Source of the DNA: Sipunculus nudus
Lineage: Eukaryota > Annelida > Sipuncula > Golfingiida > Sipunculidae
Direction: 5' to 3'
Length of the DNA stretch: 64,000 nucleotides
NCBI GenBank assembly: GCA_026874595.1
Contig: CM049308.1
Coordinates: 51,342,624-51,406,623 of the forward strand
A program made the position numbers and the translations under genes. The notes beneath the pieces are model-generated. The model was not told the origin of the DNA. It saw only the letters and a program-made list of their open reading frames with translations, and ran no database searches. The stretch's first letter is position 1. The number at the start of each line of letters is the position of its first letter. Below, piece by piece: positions 37,537 to 50,360 of this stretch.

Positions 37537-39868
37537 GAAGGCTATGACTTGGACTTGGCCTCAGAAGGCTATGACTTGGATGTGGCCTCAGAAGGCTATG
37601 ACTTGGACTTGGCCTCAGAAGGCTATGACTTGGACGTGGCCTCAGAAGGCTAGGACTTGGACTTTGCCTCAGAAGGCTATGACTTGGACGTGGCCTCAGA
37701 AGGCTTACGCTCTTTACACAGCGCTTTACCTATATAGGGCTACTTCCTATATTGTAAGGCGCTGTTTGTTATGACCTCGTATCCTGAATTGCAACACCAG
37801 AGGGGAGCACTGTATTTTTGTCCAATCAGATGAGACCTTGTGCTGGAAGACAAAGCCAAGCGAGGAATACACGGAGCCAATCATATTCAGTTCTTTTTGA
37901 GTGACAGCTCATCCCCCAGCGTAACCGTCTGAACAGGCCACAGGCTCAGAGAGATTTGCCCCTGACGTGGTTTGCTTAGGGCCTTGGGCACATAGGATGC
38001 TCGGCCGGTGAGCTGTAATTCAAACGAAACGTAACAACAAAGGCTGCGTGCACACCTCGCCGGCTGGTTTCAGTTCTGTAGACCATAGATACATGGCTAC
38101 GCTAACACAGTCAGACTGTCATAATCGAATCGGTCGATGATGCGAGAATGCAGAGGGAGCAATTTAAATTCGACCGGAAACTCATCAAGCGGCGTTTGAA
38201 GCACAGCAATGGGCGGAGCCAGGATGCCTGTCGAGTAATTGTTTATTGGCATCTGATTGGCTGCTTGTCACATCATACGCACGTTTATTTCAGTGGACAA
38301 CGAACCGCCATCTGGTGTCTAAATATATCATAAATGGTCAAAGCTGGCAGCGTGAAAATTAGTTGCTTCTTTAGAAGCGCAAGATTTACGCTGCCTCGGG
38401 AGCGTACAGAAGGCTATGACTTGGATGTGGCCTCAGAAGGCTAGGACTTGGACGTGGCCTCAGAAGGCTAGGACTTGGACATGGCCTCAGAAGGCTAGGA
38501 CTTGGACTTGGCCTCAGAAGGCTAGGACTTGGACATGGCCTCAGAAGGCTATGACTTGGATGTGGCCTCAGAAGGCTAGGACTTGGACATGGCCTCAGAA
38601 GGCTAGGACTTGGACTTGGCCTCAGAAGGCTAGGACTTGGACATGGCCTCAGAAGGCTATGACTTGGACGTGGCCTCAGAAGGCTTGGACTTGGCCTCAG
38701 AAGGCTATGACTTGGACGTGGCCTCAGAAGGCTAGGACTTGGCCTCAGAAGGCTAGGACTTGGACTTGGCCTCAGAAGGCTAGGACTTGGACGTGGCCTC
38801 AGAAGGCTATGACTTGGACGTGGCCTCAGAAGGCTAGGACTTGGACTTGGCCTCAGAAGGCTAGGACTTGGACTTGGCCTCAGAAGGCTATGACTTGGAC
38901 GTGGCCTCAGAAGGCTAGGACTTGGACTTTGCCTCAGAAGGCTAGGACTTGGACTTGGCCTCAGAAGGCTAGGACTCGGACATGGCCTCAGAAGGCTATG
39001 ACTTGGACGTGGCCTCAGAAGGCTAGGACTTGGGTGTGGCCTCAGAAGGCTATGACTTGGACGTGGCCTCAGAAGGCTATGACTTGGACGTGGCCTCAGA
39101 AGGCTAAGACTTGGACTTTGCCTCAGAAGGCTAGGACTTGGACTTTGCCTCAGAAGGCTAGGACTTGGACTTGGCCTCAGAAGGCTAGGACTTGGACGTG
39201 GCCTCAGAAGGCTATGACTTGGACGTGGCCTCAGAAGGCTAGGACTTGGACTTGGCCTCAGAAGGCTAGGACTTGGACGTGGCCTCAGAAGGCTAGGACT
39301 TGGACGTGGCCTCAGAAGGCTAGGACTTGGACGTGGCCTCAGAAGGCTAAGACTTGGACTTGGCCTCAGAAGGCTAGGACTTGGACTTGGCCTCAGAAGG
39401 CTAGGACTTGGACGTGGCCTCAGAAGGCTAGGACTTGGACGTGGCCTCAGAAGGCTAGGACTTGGACTTGGCCTCGGAAGGCTAGGACTTGGACGTGGCC
39501 TCAGAAGGCTAGGACTTGGACGTGGCCTCAGAAGGCTTGGACTTGGCCTCAGAAGGCTTGGACTTGGCCTCAGAAGGCTAGGACTTGGACGTGGCCTCAG
39601 AAGGCTATGACTTGGACGTGGCCTCAGAAGGCTAGGACTTGGACTTTGCCTCAGAAGGCTAGGACTTGGACTTGGCCTCAGAAGGCTAGGACTTGGACGT
39701 GGCCTCAGAAGGCTAGGACTTGGAAGTGGCCTCAGAAGGCTAGGACTTGGACTTGGCCTCAGAAGGCTAGGACTTGGACGTGGCCTCAGAAGGCTAGGAC
39801 TTGGACGTGGCCTCAGAAGGCTAGGACTTGGACGTGGCCTCAGAAGGCTATGACTTGGACTTGGCCTC
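37537..39868. repeat. 27-bp minisatellite, split by a MITE
   Basis: About 6 units at 37537-37705 and ~54 units at 38407-39868 of the type CAGAAGGCTAGGACTT + GGACGTGGCCT, with occasional 18-base units, showing a 9-base sub-structure. It leaves both strands open for ~490-500 codons ([18 protein letters not shown]), an arithmetic effect of the 27-bp period and not evidence for a protein. Confidence 0.95.
37706..38406. mobile_element. 701-bp MITE with 9-bp target duplication
   Basis: Ends TACGCTCTTTACACAGCG and CGCTGCCTCGGGAGCGTA form an imperfect ~18-base inverted repeat. It is flanked by exact CAGAAGGCT copies (37697-37705 and 38407-38415), which are a piece of the minisatellite unit. No transposase. 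CpG-rich. A 9-bp duplication fits Mutator-like or Merlin-like transposases; the family is not resolved. Confidence 0.85.
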
Positions 39869-40782
39869 GAGCTTACTGGTCTCGGTGACATGACCTGAGG
39901 GTGCTACAGTTTGACCTACTTTGTATACATGCATTTGAGTATAACTCAAACCAGATTTCAGACACTGAATCATTGTTGTATGGACTCTATGGTGGTGACT
40001 CTTTCTCAGACTCGGAGGGTGGTCAGTATGCATTAAATCCCATGCTTGCGAATTGGAACTGAACAGTACTGTAGTAGTTGACATTGAACAGATCTATTAA
40101 CTTAACATATGTTTATTTTTCCCTCGCATATTATACTTCCTTTGAAAAACATTTTGTGTAACTTATTAGTTAATGTTTCACACACCACCAAGTGATGAGA
40201 CTAAAAATGTTCCCCAGTATATCATGCATAAATTGACTGTAGTAGTGCTAACCTGATTTCTCACTTTCTTATTCAGAAAGTTAGCTGGCCTTTGAAGTGA
40301 CCAAAGGAATTCCAGAAATTTGGTAAAAGTTTCTGTAGGCGGGGGGTCATCTGTTTGAAATAGAAAACATTTTAAATACATCTTGACTGTAAATTCCCCA
40401 TGATTACAAATGGATGAGCTCATTTATTTCTTAAGTAGCTTGGATCTTGTTGGTTTGCTGCAGCATTAGTCTCTTTTTGTCTTCTTAACCAGGGGGCTGG
40501 TATAGTCAGCTTGACAGACCATGGACCTATTTCAAATGTCTGTGAGCATTGATGTAGTCAAGTCTACAACATCCTAGTCTCAGTACAAGTCAAAGATTCC
40601 TTGAGATTTGAGTCAAAGTCCACCTTCTTAGAGCTAAGTCCAATATCGATCTCCCTTTTAAAGGCAATATTTAATGGAAATTGGAGATTATTGTGCAATT
40701 TTTATGTTCGTTTACACATGCTTTGCAGTTGAATATTCAATTACATGTAGCCCCTTATGCCGAACAGGATTGGTAAATATAG
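39869..40782. other. Intergenic DNA with GACTTGG-type fragments
   Basis: No gene is seen. 40550-40650 has AGTCAAGTCTACAACATCC and GAGTCAAAGTCCACC, relatives of the minisatellite core, with similar text resuming at ~43220 on the other side of element F. Confidence 0.35.
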
Positions 40783-43117
40783 TTTTTTAGCTCAGCTGAC
40801 TGTAAGTCATCTGAGCTTTAGCAATCACTCTTTGTCCGTCGTCCGTCTGTCTGTCCGTCCGTCCGTTAACCTGTCACAAATCTTAACCGCTGGACATGGA
40901 ATCTTCTAACTTTACAGAGGTTCATGAAAAAACTCCTTGGAAACCTGGAATTAGGTCTCTGTTACCCATATTCTTCAAGCTATAGGGCTCTGAAGTACCC
41001 CCCAGAATAATGAAAAATTTTATACAAAAGCTCAAGTATCTGAACAACTTATGTATTGATCACCATGATTCTGTGCACAGATATTGATCATGGAATGTTT
41101 CATCAGTTTCTGCAGACTGGTGGCGCCACCTGTATTTTTTCGATTTTTTACGATTTTTTTCTCTATTTTTGAGACCTTAAAAGATGCGGTCATCTGTTTA
41201 CAGGGCACAAATCGTAACTGCTGGACTTGGAATCTTCTTACTTTACATCCTGAGAGGCCCATGAAAAGTCTCCTTGGAAACCTGGAATTATGTCTCTGTT
41301 ACCCATATTCTTCAAGCTATGGGGTTCTGACGTACCTCCCAGAATAATAAAAAATTTGATACAAAAGCTCAAGTGTCTGAACAACTAATGCATTGATCAC
41401 CATGAATCTTTGCATGGATATTGATCATGGAGTGTTTCATCAGTTTCTGCAGACTGGTGGGGCCACCTGTATTTTTTTAATTTTTTACCATTTTTTTTCT
41501 CTGTTTTTGAGCCCTTAAAGATGCAGTCATCTGTAAACAGGGCACAAATCGTAACCGCTTGCCCTGGAATCTTCTAACTTTACATCCAGAGAGGTCCATG
41601 AAAAGTCTCCATGGAAACCCGAAGTACCCCCCCCCCCCCAGAATAATGAAAAATTTTATACAAAAGCTCAAGTATCTGAACAACTTATACATTGATCACC
41701 ATGATTCTTTGCATGGATATTTGTCATGGAATGTTTCATCAGTTTCTGCAGACTGGTGGCGCCACCTGTATTTTTTCGATTTTTTACGATTTTTTTCTCT
41801 ATTTTTGAGACCTTAAAAGATGCGGTCATCTGTTTACAGGGCACAAATCGTAACTGCTGGACTTGGAATCTTCTTACTTTACATCCTGAGAGGCCCATGA
41901 AAAGTCTCCTTGGAAACCTGGAATTATGTCTCTGTTACCCATATTCTTCAAGCTATGGGGTTCTGACGTACCTCCCAGAATAATAAAAAATTTGATACAA
42001 AAGCTCAAGTGTCTGAACAACTAATGCATTGATCACCATGAATCTTTGCATGGATATTGATCATGGAGTGTTTCATCAGTTTCTGCAGACTGGTGGGGCC
42101 ACCTGTATTTTTTAAATTTTTTACCATTTTTTTTTCTCTGTTTTTGAGCCCTTAAAGATGCAGTCATCTGTAAACAGGGCACAAATCGTAACCGCTTGAC
42201 CTGGAATCTTCTAACTTTACATCCAGAGAGGTCCATGAAAAGTCTCCATGGAAATCCGAAGTACCCCCCCCCCCCCCCCCCCAGAATAATGAAAAATTTT
42301 ATACAAAAGCTCAAGTATCTGAACAACTTATACATTGATCACCATGATTCTTTGCATGGATATTTGTCATGGAATGTTTCATCAGTTTCTGAAGACTTAT
42401 GGCGCCACCTGTATTTTCTTTATTTTTTACAATTCTTTCTCGGTTTTTGAGACCCTTAAAGATGTGGTCAACTGCTAACAGGGCACAAATCGTAACCGCT
42501 GTTCCTGGAATCTTCTTACTTTACATCCAGAAAGGTCCATGAAAAGTACCCATAGAACTAATGCATTGATCACCATGATTCTTTGCATGGATATTTGTCA
42601 TGGAATGTTTCATTAGTTTCTGCAGATTGATGGCACCACCTGTATTTTTTTTTTTTACTATTTTTTTCTTTGTTTTTGAGCCAAAGCAGGGCACTAAACC
42701 TTAACCACTGGATCTGGAATCTTCTTACTTTAAATCCAGGGAAGTCCATAAGAAGTCTCCTTAGAAACGTGAAATAAGGTCTCTGTTACCCATATTTTCT
42801 GAGCTATGGGGCTTACAAGCACCCCTCAGAATAATTCAAAATTTGATACCAAAGTAGGGCACAAATCATAACCATCTGGCCCAGAAACTTCTAACTTGAC
42901 ATCCTGAGAGTTCCTCAAAAGTTCTCCCCAGAACTGAAATTCAGTCACTGTGACCTAAATTTCCAGAGTTTTGGGGTATGTTTGAGCACACCAGAAATAA
43001 TGCAAATACACACAAATTGCCAGGAAAGGCTGGACATTATCTTAATTAGTTGCCTGTGCTAGGACATATTGTCAACATGTCAATTGGCTGAGCGTCATGA
43101 CTCATGGGTCACTTGTT
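40783..43117 (+). mobile_element. Element F, AGCTCAG family, A-type monomers
   Basis: TTTTTTAGCTCAGCTGACTG stem-loop, GTCCGTCGTCCGTC tract, ~320-base monomers of the A type, 3' end GGCTGAGCGTCATGACTCAT...CACTTGTT. A 640-base dimer is repeated: 41080-~41720 and 41720-~42360 are nearly identical, including C-runs at ~41629 and ~42266. No coding capacity. Confidence 0.82.
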
Positions 43118-43720
43118 TTTGTAGGCCTAATATTCCATTGATAGTTCATGCATGTAAATGAGGCTTTATAATATCTGACAAATTTTTCCTACAGGACTAA
43201 AATGGATTGTATGGTTATCTCGAGTCTTTACCTTAGAGTCCAAGTCCGTCAAAAAGTGGACTCTACTCCATGTCTGGACTACATTACTACACATTACTGT
43301 CTGTGATAGAAACATTTTTGTATACGTGATTTCTGGTTATAAATTGGCTCCACTCAACCCTTGGTTAGCTGGTGTTAGGCGAGCAGGGCACCATTGATGT
43401 TCAATGGGCATTTTCTAGCATGATCTTCAAATGGTTTGTTAATATAATCAACCTCTATATTATGACATAATTATGTTTGTAGCTCAAAGCTGCTCCTATA
43501 TGTACATGGACTAGCTAGGATGTGATTGGTGCAACTCACACAGTCAAATACCACACCATAATTACCACTGCTTTCTCAATAAATATCCCAAGCCCCTCAC
43601 AATTAGTGTTTTGTCAGCCCTGGCAATTCTGAGCCCATGCGACAGGCTTTCATTAAAGGCCAGTGCGTACATTAAAGTTGGTTCACTGTTACATCAGGGT
43701 AGCCTTTATGATAACTTTAC

Positions 43721-45360
43721 AAAAACTAGGACCCATGGGTCTTGAAACTCAGCTGGATTTGTCTGTAAGGATATGTTTCTGAGTTTTTTTTTTTTTTTTC
43801 AAAATATAGATCCTCTCTCAGTTTGAAGCCAACCTGTTAATCAAAACTGGAGTTATCATCCATAAACTAATTTGTGAATAGATGGACCCTGTGACCTTGA
43901 CCTTTGACCAAGTGACCCAAAAAGCAAAAGAAAACTTCCCCTATTGGCATGTGCACCACATGTGGAAGACTGGAGGTTTGCGATGAAAAGTTTGGCTCAA
44001 AATGCTTCCACAATCTTTCTAAAGTATTGGATCCTCTGACCATGACCTTTGATCTCATGACCCCAGAATCAACATTCTTTAGTGTTGGGCCATATATAAG
44101 TCAACTAATATTTCAATCCAAACTGTGTTATCATCTGGAAACTAATATGTGGATAGATGGCCCCTGTGACCTTGACCATGTGACCCCTTATTCTGTAAGT
44201 TTCTTCCACTATTGGCACGTGAGCAATATCTGGAAGATGGAAGCTTTGGGATGAAAAGTTTTTCTTTAAAATACATCCACAATCTTTAAAGAAGTGGGTC
44301 CTGTGACCTTGACCTTTGACCTCTTGACCCCCAAATCAAAAGGGTTCTTACATTATTGGAGGGTCATATATAAGTCCAGACTGAAACCAATACGTCAATC
44401 CAAACTGGAGTTATCATCTGGAAATAAATTGACCCCAAAATCAGTCAGGTTCTTCCGCTATAGGTAGGTCAGCTATATGTGCAAGATAGAAAGTTTGGGA
44501 TGAAAAGTTTGGCTAAAAATGCATCTATAATCTTTCTAAATAAGTGGGTCCTCTGACCTTGACATTTGCCCTCATGACATAAAAATCAATAGAGTTCTTG
44601 CATAAGAGGTGGGCCATATTTAAGTTAAAGAAATCCATATATCAATCCAAATCGGCGTTTTCATCAGGAAACAAATTAAAGCTTGCATACAGATAGATGA
44701 AAGGACAGACAAGGTGATTAATACAGGGCATTACATGCTTATTCAAGCATGGTCCTAATAAACATGCAAGGTTTCAGGACACAGATGAAACTACAGTTGT
44801 GAATCTGATAGTATCAGCATAATTTGGCAGTCTCAAAATTAAGAAAAAAATGCACAAAAAATGGAAAAAATACTGGTGGCGCCATCAGACTTCAGGAACT
44901 GAAGAAACCAATCATAATAAACATACTGGGGTTCAGGACACTGGATTAAACCACAGCTGAGAAAGTGACATAACTGCTGCCATTTGATGGTCCAAACAAT
45001 AGCAGTAATTGTAAAAATTAGAAAAAAATACAGGTGGCACCACCAGTTTTTGGGAACTGACAAAACTAATCATGGTCAATATTCAAGGCAAGATTCATGG
45101 CAATCCATGCATTAATTATCAAGATACTGGAGGTTTGTATCAAATTTTTAAATATTCTGGGGGGTTACTTACAGGCCCCATAGCTTGGAAGATATAGGTC
45201 AGTGACCTAATTTCATATTTTTATGGAGATTTTTTATTTACCTCCCTGCATATTCAGTAAAAAGTTTCCAGGGTTAGCATTCACGATTTGTGCCCTGCTA
45301 ACAGACAGACAAAAGGGCATTCCTATACCTCATTTGACATTGTCAGCTGAGCTAAAAAAA
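43721..45360 (-). mobile_element. AGCTCAG-family element, minus orientation
   Basis: The right edge CAGCTGAGCTAAAAAAA is the 5' end in reverse. The left edge AAACTAGGACCCATGGGTC is a diverged 3' end. The interior has ~200-330-base repeats with GACCTTGACCTTTGACC (43893, 44310 and others), and two A-type monomers near the 5' end. It faces element F head to head across 600 bases. Confidence 0.65.
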
Positions 45361-48109
45361 GGGATCTATTCCTAATGGTATAGCATAAGCTTCTACTTTT
45401 CAGTTATTTAACGATTAAGTATACAATGACACAGATCTCACAGATTGTATATTTATTTATGTGCATGCATACAATGTATCCACATTTAAGCATGAAATGA
45501 ATGCATGATTTAATAAACAATGAATTCTCTAGCACTGTTGCTGTTAGCTTTGGCTAAATATTTGAATCCGATTAAACCTATTTCATCCCATATAGTGCCA
45601 TGCTTTTACAGTAAAACAGTCTGAGTATCAGTGACACCTGGTGGTTATATTTAAAACAAAGATTCCACACAGAAATCTTCAAAAACACTTTGGCAGTTAC
45701 TGTTATACAGAATATCAAAACCTCTGCCAAGCCTGGATCTACAACAAGGTCTACCCTGTAATTTAATCATCTGTACCTTTGGTAAATTGGACAGCTACCT
45801 GATCAAGAGACTCCAACCTTAATTAAATATTCTTTGGCCATGGCCTGCCCTTCTTCAACAAATTTCTATGATTTTGCGGGGGACAAACAGAAGAATTGAT
45901 TAAATACATAAAATAATTTATTCTCAATCAATTATTAAAAGAATCTGCTCCTAATATTACTTCTTAAACAGACCTTCACTATTCAGACAGCAGTGACAAA
46001 GTTGTATTTAGGCCATCTTCTGATAAACATTAGCAGGACAGTGATCATCACCAGAATGTGAAGACTCAATATGAATTTATGGTGCTTTAACTCTTCTAGA
46101 AATGTTGCTTCTCTCTGTCCCACTTTCCTGTGTTTCTGGCAGACTTGAGATTTCCCCAAATATATTACTTCTTTACAGGAGCATATATGGTTGTTGATGA
46201 ATGACAATATGAAAGTGCTAATGATTTACTCAATAATTTATACTGAAGACCACAAATCAGTAATATAATTAAATGACGGAATACTGGTGGCAATAACTGT
46301 TTGGCTCCAAATTACCATGAGAGTGAACACAGCATAAGAAAATGCACATAGAAAAAAGCCCACATTTTCATTATCATTCTGATCCCATATTTATAGGTGG
46401 CCACCTGTTACTAAATCATTTAAACTGATCATTTAAGGAAAACAATGGACAGTTTTCCTAATTTTGCAAGTATCAGACACCAAGTCTCTAGGAAAACACA
46501 AGTATAAATACATGTACTGATGTAAACAAAATATACAAAACAGGAAGTCTTTGGAGGGTTTAACCTACAGTATGACCAGTATCCAGTTAATGTGGCACCA
46601 TACATGTGGTCATTCATTTCGATTTGATGCATCTCCTACACATTCAATCTCTTCCAATGTTACAAAAGCAATGCCAAATAACTAAATAGTAAGGTTATAA
46701 GATTACTGTTCTTCTCTAACTCCTCAGCTATACACTCATGACAAATTACTGGTTTATATAAACTTTCCTTTGCTGCCTTGAGCATCATATCCTTTTATTA
46801 TTAGATAATCAATCTAAAGCTGATGTATATGATATAAAAAAGTGTTTGTCAGCACAGTCAGTGGTGTTAGTGATTTTTATTATATGTTTTTGATGTAAAA
46901 TTAATATGATCAGGGACAATATGATAATGATAGAATTGTTTTGCTAAATAGGCCTAAGCCCAACATCACAATAGGAAATTTTACATTTTTTATTTCTTTT
47001 TTATAAAAGAAAATAAGTAAATTCTACTGAAAATCAAAAAGTGATTTTTGATGAGGGGGTCAAAACTGAGAAACCAACCTTTTTTTGGACTATTATTTCT
47101 ACTTATGATGTAACCCTGTCCACCTTAGAGTCATGCAGTGGTATTTCAGTACTTGTATTATTTTTTATTATGCAGCCAGTGATCACACTGATAAATACCA
47201 ATGGCTGATTCAAAACCACAGGTACATAGCTCATATAAATAACAAAGACAGCACACATACATCCCTGTACACATCATACAATTTATTAATGTATAAAGTT
47301 ACAGACCACCATTGAGAAATCTTTTTTCATGATAGCTTATATTCTCTTATAGTATAACTTTTCTTTATTGTACAAGCCATACAATAAAATCAGTTCCAAG
47401 ACAAACAAACACACAAGAACCATTTGGATCAACATGGTAATATTCTCCTTGCCCACTGTTTTTTAAACAAAACAGAAATTCACTAGCAAAATTCCAGATT
47501 GGTGATTACATTTCCACAACTCTGCTTATTAATTATGATGAAATGCAGAAGGGCAGATTGAAGCTAAGATTCAATATGCACCGAATGCACACCCTATGCT
47601 GGGGACTGAAATCGTTATTGACAATAAATAAAGTAAAATCCATAGGTGCATATCTGGCATGTGGAATGCCAATCTGGAAACATGAATTGTAAGAACAACC
47701 TATTTTTGCTGGTTCTGCATGGTAACCACATGTGACCAGCTGGGTACATGAAACCTCTCAGCACACATTACTTGTTTCAATTATGGCATTCTATATACCG
47801 TGCATATGGTATCTTAGCATGGTTCATCCATTCCTCTAAATGTGCTTACTGGAAAATAAATCGCTCAACAGATCACTAAGCCTGAATACATAACATGCTG
47901 GGTCTCTATGCTTTCTGAGTCAACTCTTGTGACATCACATACAGTGAAGGGTATCTGTGCAGCCACACTTAATGTGTTAAATGCACGTGGTACTCTAGTG
48001 CTCAAAATTATTTTTATGTGATTATATGCTATTTATAACCATTTGATGCATTGCCTGCGAGTTTACTAACCCCTAATTGCATAAAACCATGATGGCCCCA
48101 CCATCTTAC
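45361..48109. other. Intergenic DNA, no clear gene
   Basis: Unique AT-rich sequence. The only item of note is the minus-strand open frame at 45983-46207, described separately. A CTCF-like core lies at 45632-45644. Confidence 0.35.
45983..46207 (-). CDS. Doubtful orphan open frame with membrane segment
   Basis: A 74-codon frame ends with a hydrophobic stretch (FILSLHILVMITVLLMFI) followed by RRW, like a tail anchor. An AATAAA lies ~65 bases past the stop on the same strand (45917-45922). An internal CAG before ACTTG-type sequence could serve as an acceptor. No upstream exon or homology is recognised, so chance is quite possible. Confidence 0.15.
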   Translation of the reverse strand: MSFINNHICSCKEVIYLGKSQVCQKHRKVGQREATFLEELKHHKFILSLHILVMITVLLMFIRRWPKYNFVTAV

Positions 48110-50118
48110 AATGATTATGACACTGTGTCCACCTTTTTAATGATGGAATAATGATGACACTATTGTTACCGAGTGACCCTCTTTTAAATGATGGAATAAT
48201 GATGACACTATTGTAACCCAGTTCCCCTTTTAAATGATGGAATAATGATGACACTATTGTAACCCAGTGTCCCTCCCTTTTTTTTTAATGATGGAATAAT
48301 GATGACACTATTGTTACCAAGTGACCCTCTTTTAAATGATGGAATAATGATGACACTATTGTTACCCAGTTCTCCCTTTTTTAATGATGGAATAATGATG
48401 ACACTATTGTTACCGAGTGACCCTCTTTTAAATGATGGAATAATGATGACACTATTGTAACCCAGCTCCCCCTTTTAAATGATGGAATAATGATGACCCT
48501 ATTGTTACCCAGTTCCCCTCCCTTTTTTTTAATGATGGAATAATGATGACACTATTGTTACCTAGTCCCCCCTTTTAAATTACGAAATAATGATGACCCT
48601 ATTGTAACCCAGTGTCCCTCATTTTTTTTTAATGATGGAATAATGATGACACTATTGTTACCCAGTTCCCCCTTTTAAATGATGGAATAATGATGACCCT
48701 ATTGTAACCCAGTGTCCCTCCCTTTTATTTTAATGATGGAATAATGATGACACTACTGTTACCGAGTAACCCTCTTTTAAATGATGGAATAATAATGACA
48801 CTACTGTTACCTAGTCCCCCCTTTTAAATTATGGAATAATGATGATACTATTGTTACCCAGCTCCCCCTTTTAAATGATGGAATAATGATGACCCTATTG
48901 TAACCCAGTGTCCCTCCCTTTTATTTTAATGATGGAATAATGATGACACTACTGTTACCGAGTGACCCTCTTTTAAATGATGGAATAATGATGACACTAC
49001 TGTTACCTAGTCCCCCCTTTTATATTATGGAATAATGATGACACTATTGTAACCCAGTTCCCCTTTTAAATGATGGAATAATGATGACACTATTGTAACC
49101 CAGTGTCCCTCCCTTTTTTTTTAATGATGGAATAATGATGACACTATTGTTACCGAGTGACCCTCTTTTAAATGATGGAATAATGATGACACTATTGTTA
49201 CCCAGTTCTCCCTTTTTTAATGATGGAATAATGATGACACTATTGTTACCGAGTGACCCTCTTTTAAATGATGGAATAATGATGACACTATTGTAACCCA
49301 GCTCCCCCTTTTAAATGATGGAATAATGATGACCCTATTGTTACCCAGTTCCCCTCCCTTTTTTTTAATGATGGAATAATGATGACACTATTGTTACCTA
49401 GTCCCCCCTTTTAAATTACGAAATAATGATGACCCTATTGTAACCCAGTGTCCCTCATTTTTTTTTAATGATGGAATAATGATGACACTATTGTTACCCA
49501 GTTCCCCCTTTTAAATGATGGAATAATGATGACCCTATTGTAACCCAGTGTCCCTCCCTTTTATTTTAATGATGGAATAATGATGACACTACTGTTACCG
49601 AGTGACCCTCTTTTAAATGATGGAATAATAATGACACTACTGTTACCTAGTCCCCCCTTTTAAATTATGGAATAATGATGATACTATTGTTACCCAGCTC
49701 CCCCTTTTAAATGATGGAATAATGATGACCCTATTGTAACCCAGTGTCCCTCCCTTTTATTTTAATGATCGAATAATGATGACACTACTGTTACCGAGTG
49801 ACCCTCTTTTAAATGATGGAATAATGATGACACTATTGTAACCCAGTGTCCCTCCCTTTTTTTTTAATGATGGAATAATGATGACACTATTGTTACCGAG
49901 TGACCCTCTTTTAAATGATGGAATAATGATGACACTACTGTTACCTAGTCCCCCCTTTTATATTATGGAATAATGATGATACTATTGTTACCCAGTTCCC
50001 CTTTTAAATGATGGAATGATTACACTATGGTTACCCAGTGCCCCCCTTTTTTACTAAAGGAATAATGATGACACTACAGTTACCCATTCCCCCCTTTTTA
50101 ATGATGACACTGTATTGT
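48110..50118. repeat. ~49-bp satellite with 836-bp higher-order repeat
   Basis: About 40 units of AATGATGGAATAATGATGAC + ACTATTGTTACC + a variable C/T-rich spacer. The order of spacer variants repeats with a period of ~836 bases (for example CCCAGTTCTCCC at ~48365 and ~49201), so a block of ~17 units was duplicated. It lies ~640 bases past the stop of the METTL24-like gene. Confidence 0.93.
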
Positions 50119-50354
50119 CATCCAGTCCAGAAGTTATGAATGATATTTTCACCTGATCTATACTGGCCATGAGCACCTAATGTGACAATATACATCCTGC
50201 TGTACATAAAAAAAAACTGCTGTAATGTTAAAGCTAACCTCTTTCAATAAATATTTAGAATTTTTCCAATGATAAACAAAATCTTTCAGTAGATTTCAGT
50301 AACTTTTTTTTTTATAAACAATAAATACATAACATGTATTTCATATAGTTTAAA

Positions 50355-50360
50355 TTTATT
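50355..50360 (-). terminator. Candidate poly(A) signal of the METTL24-like gene
   Basis: AATAAA on the minus strand about 400 bases past the stop codon. The gap 50119-50756 holds no other recognisable feature, which fits a 3' UTR. Confidence 0.4.

Noticed and set aside
38386-39891. Open frames of ~490 and ~501 codons on opposite strands
   Set aside because: Both arise from the 27-bp minisatellite, whose period is a multiple of 3. There are no unique residues, splice context or gene signals.
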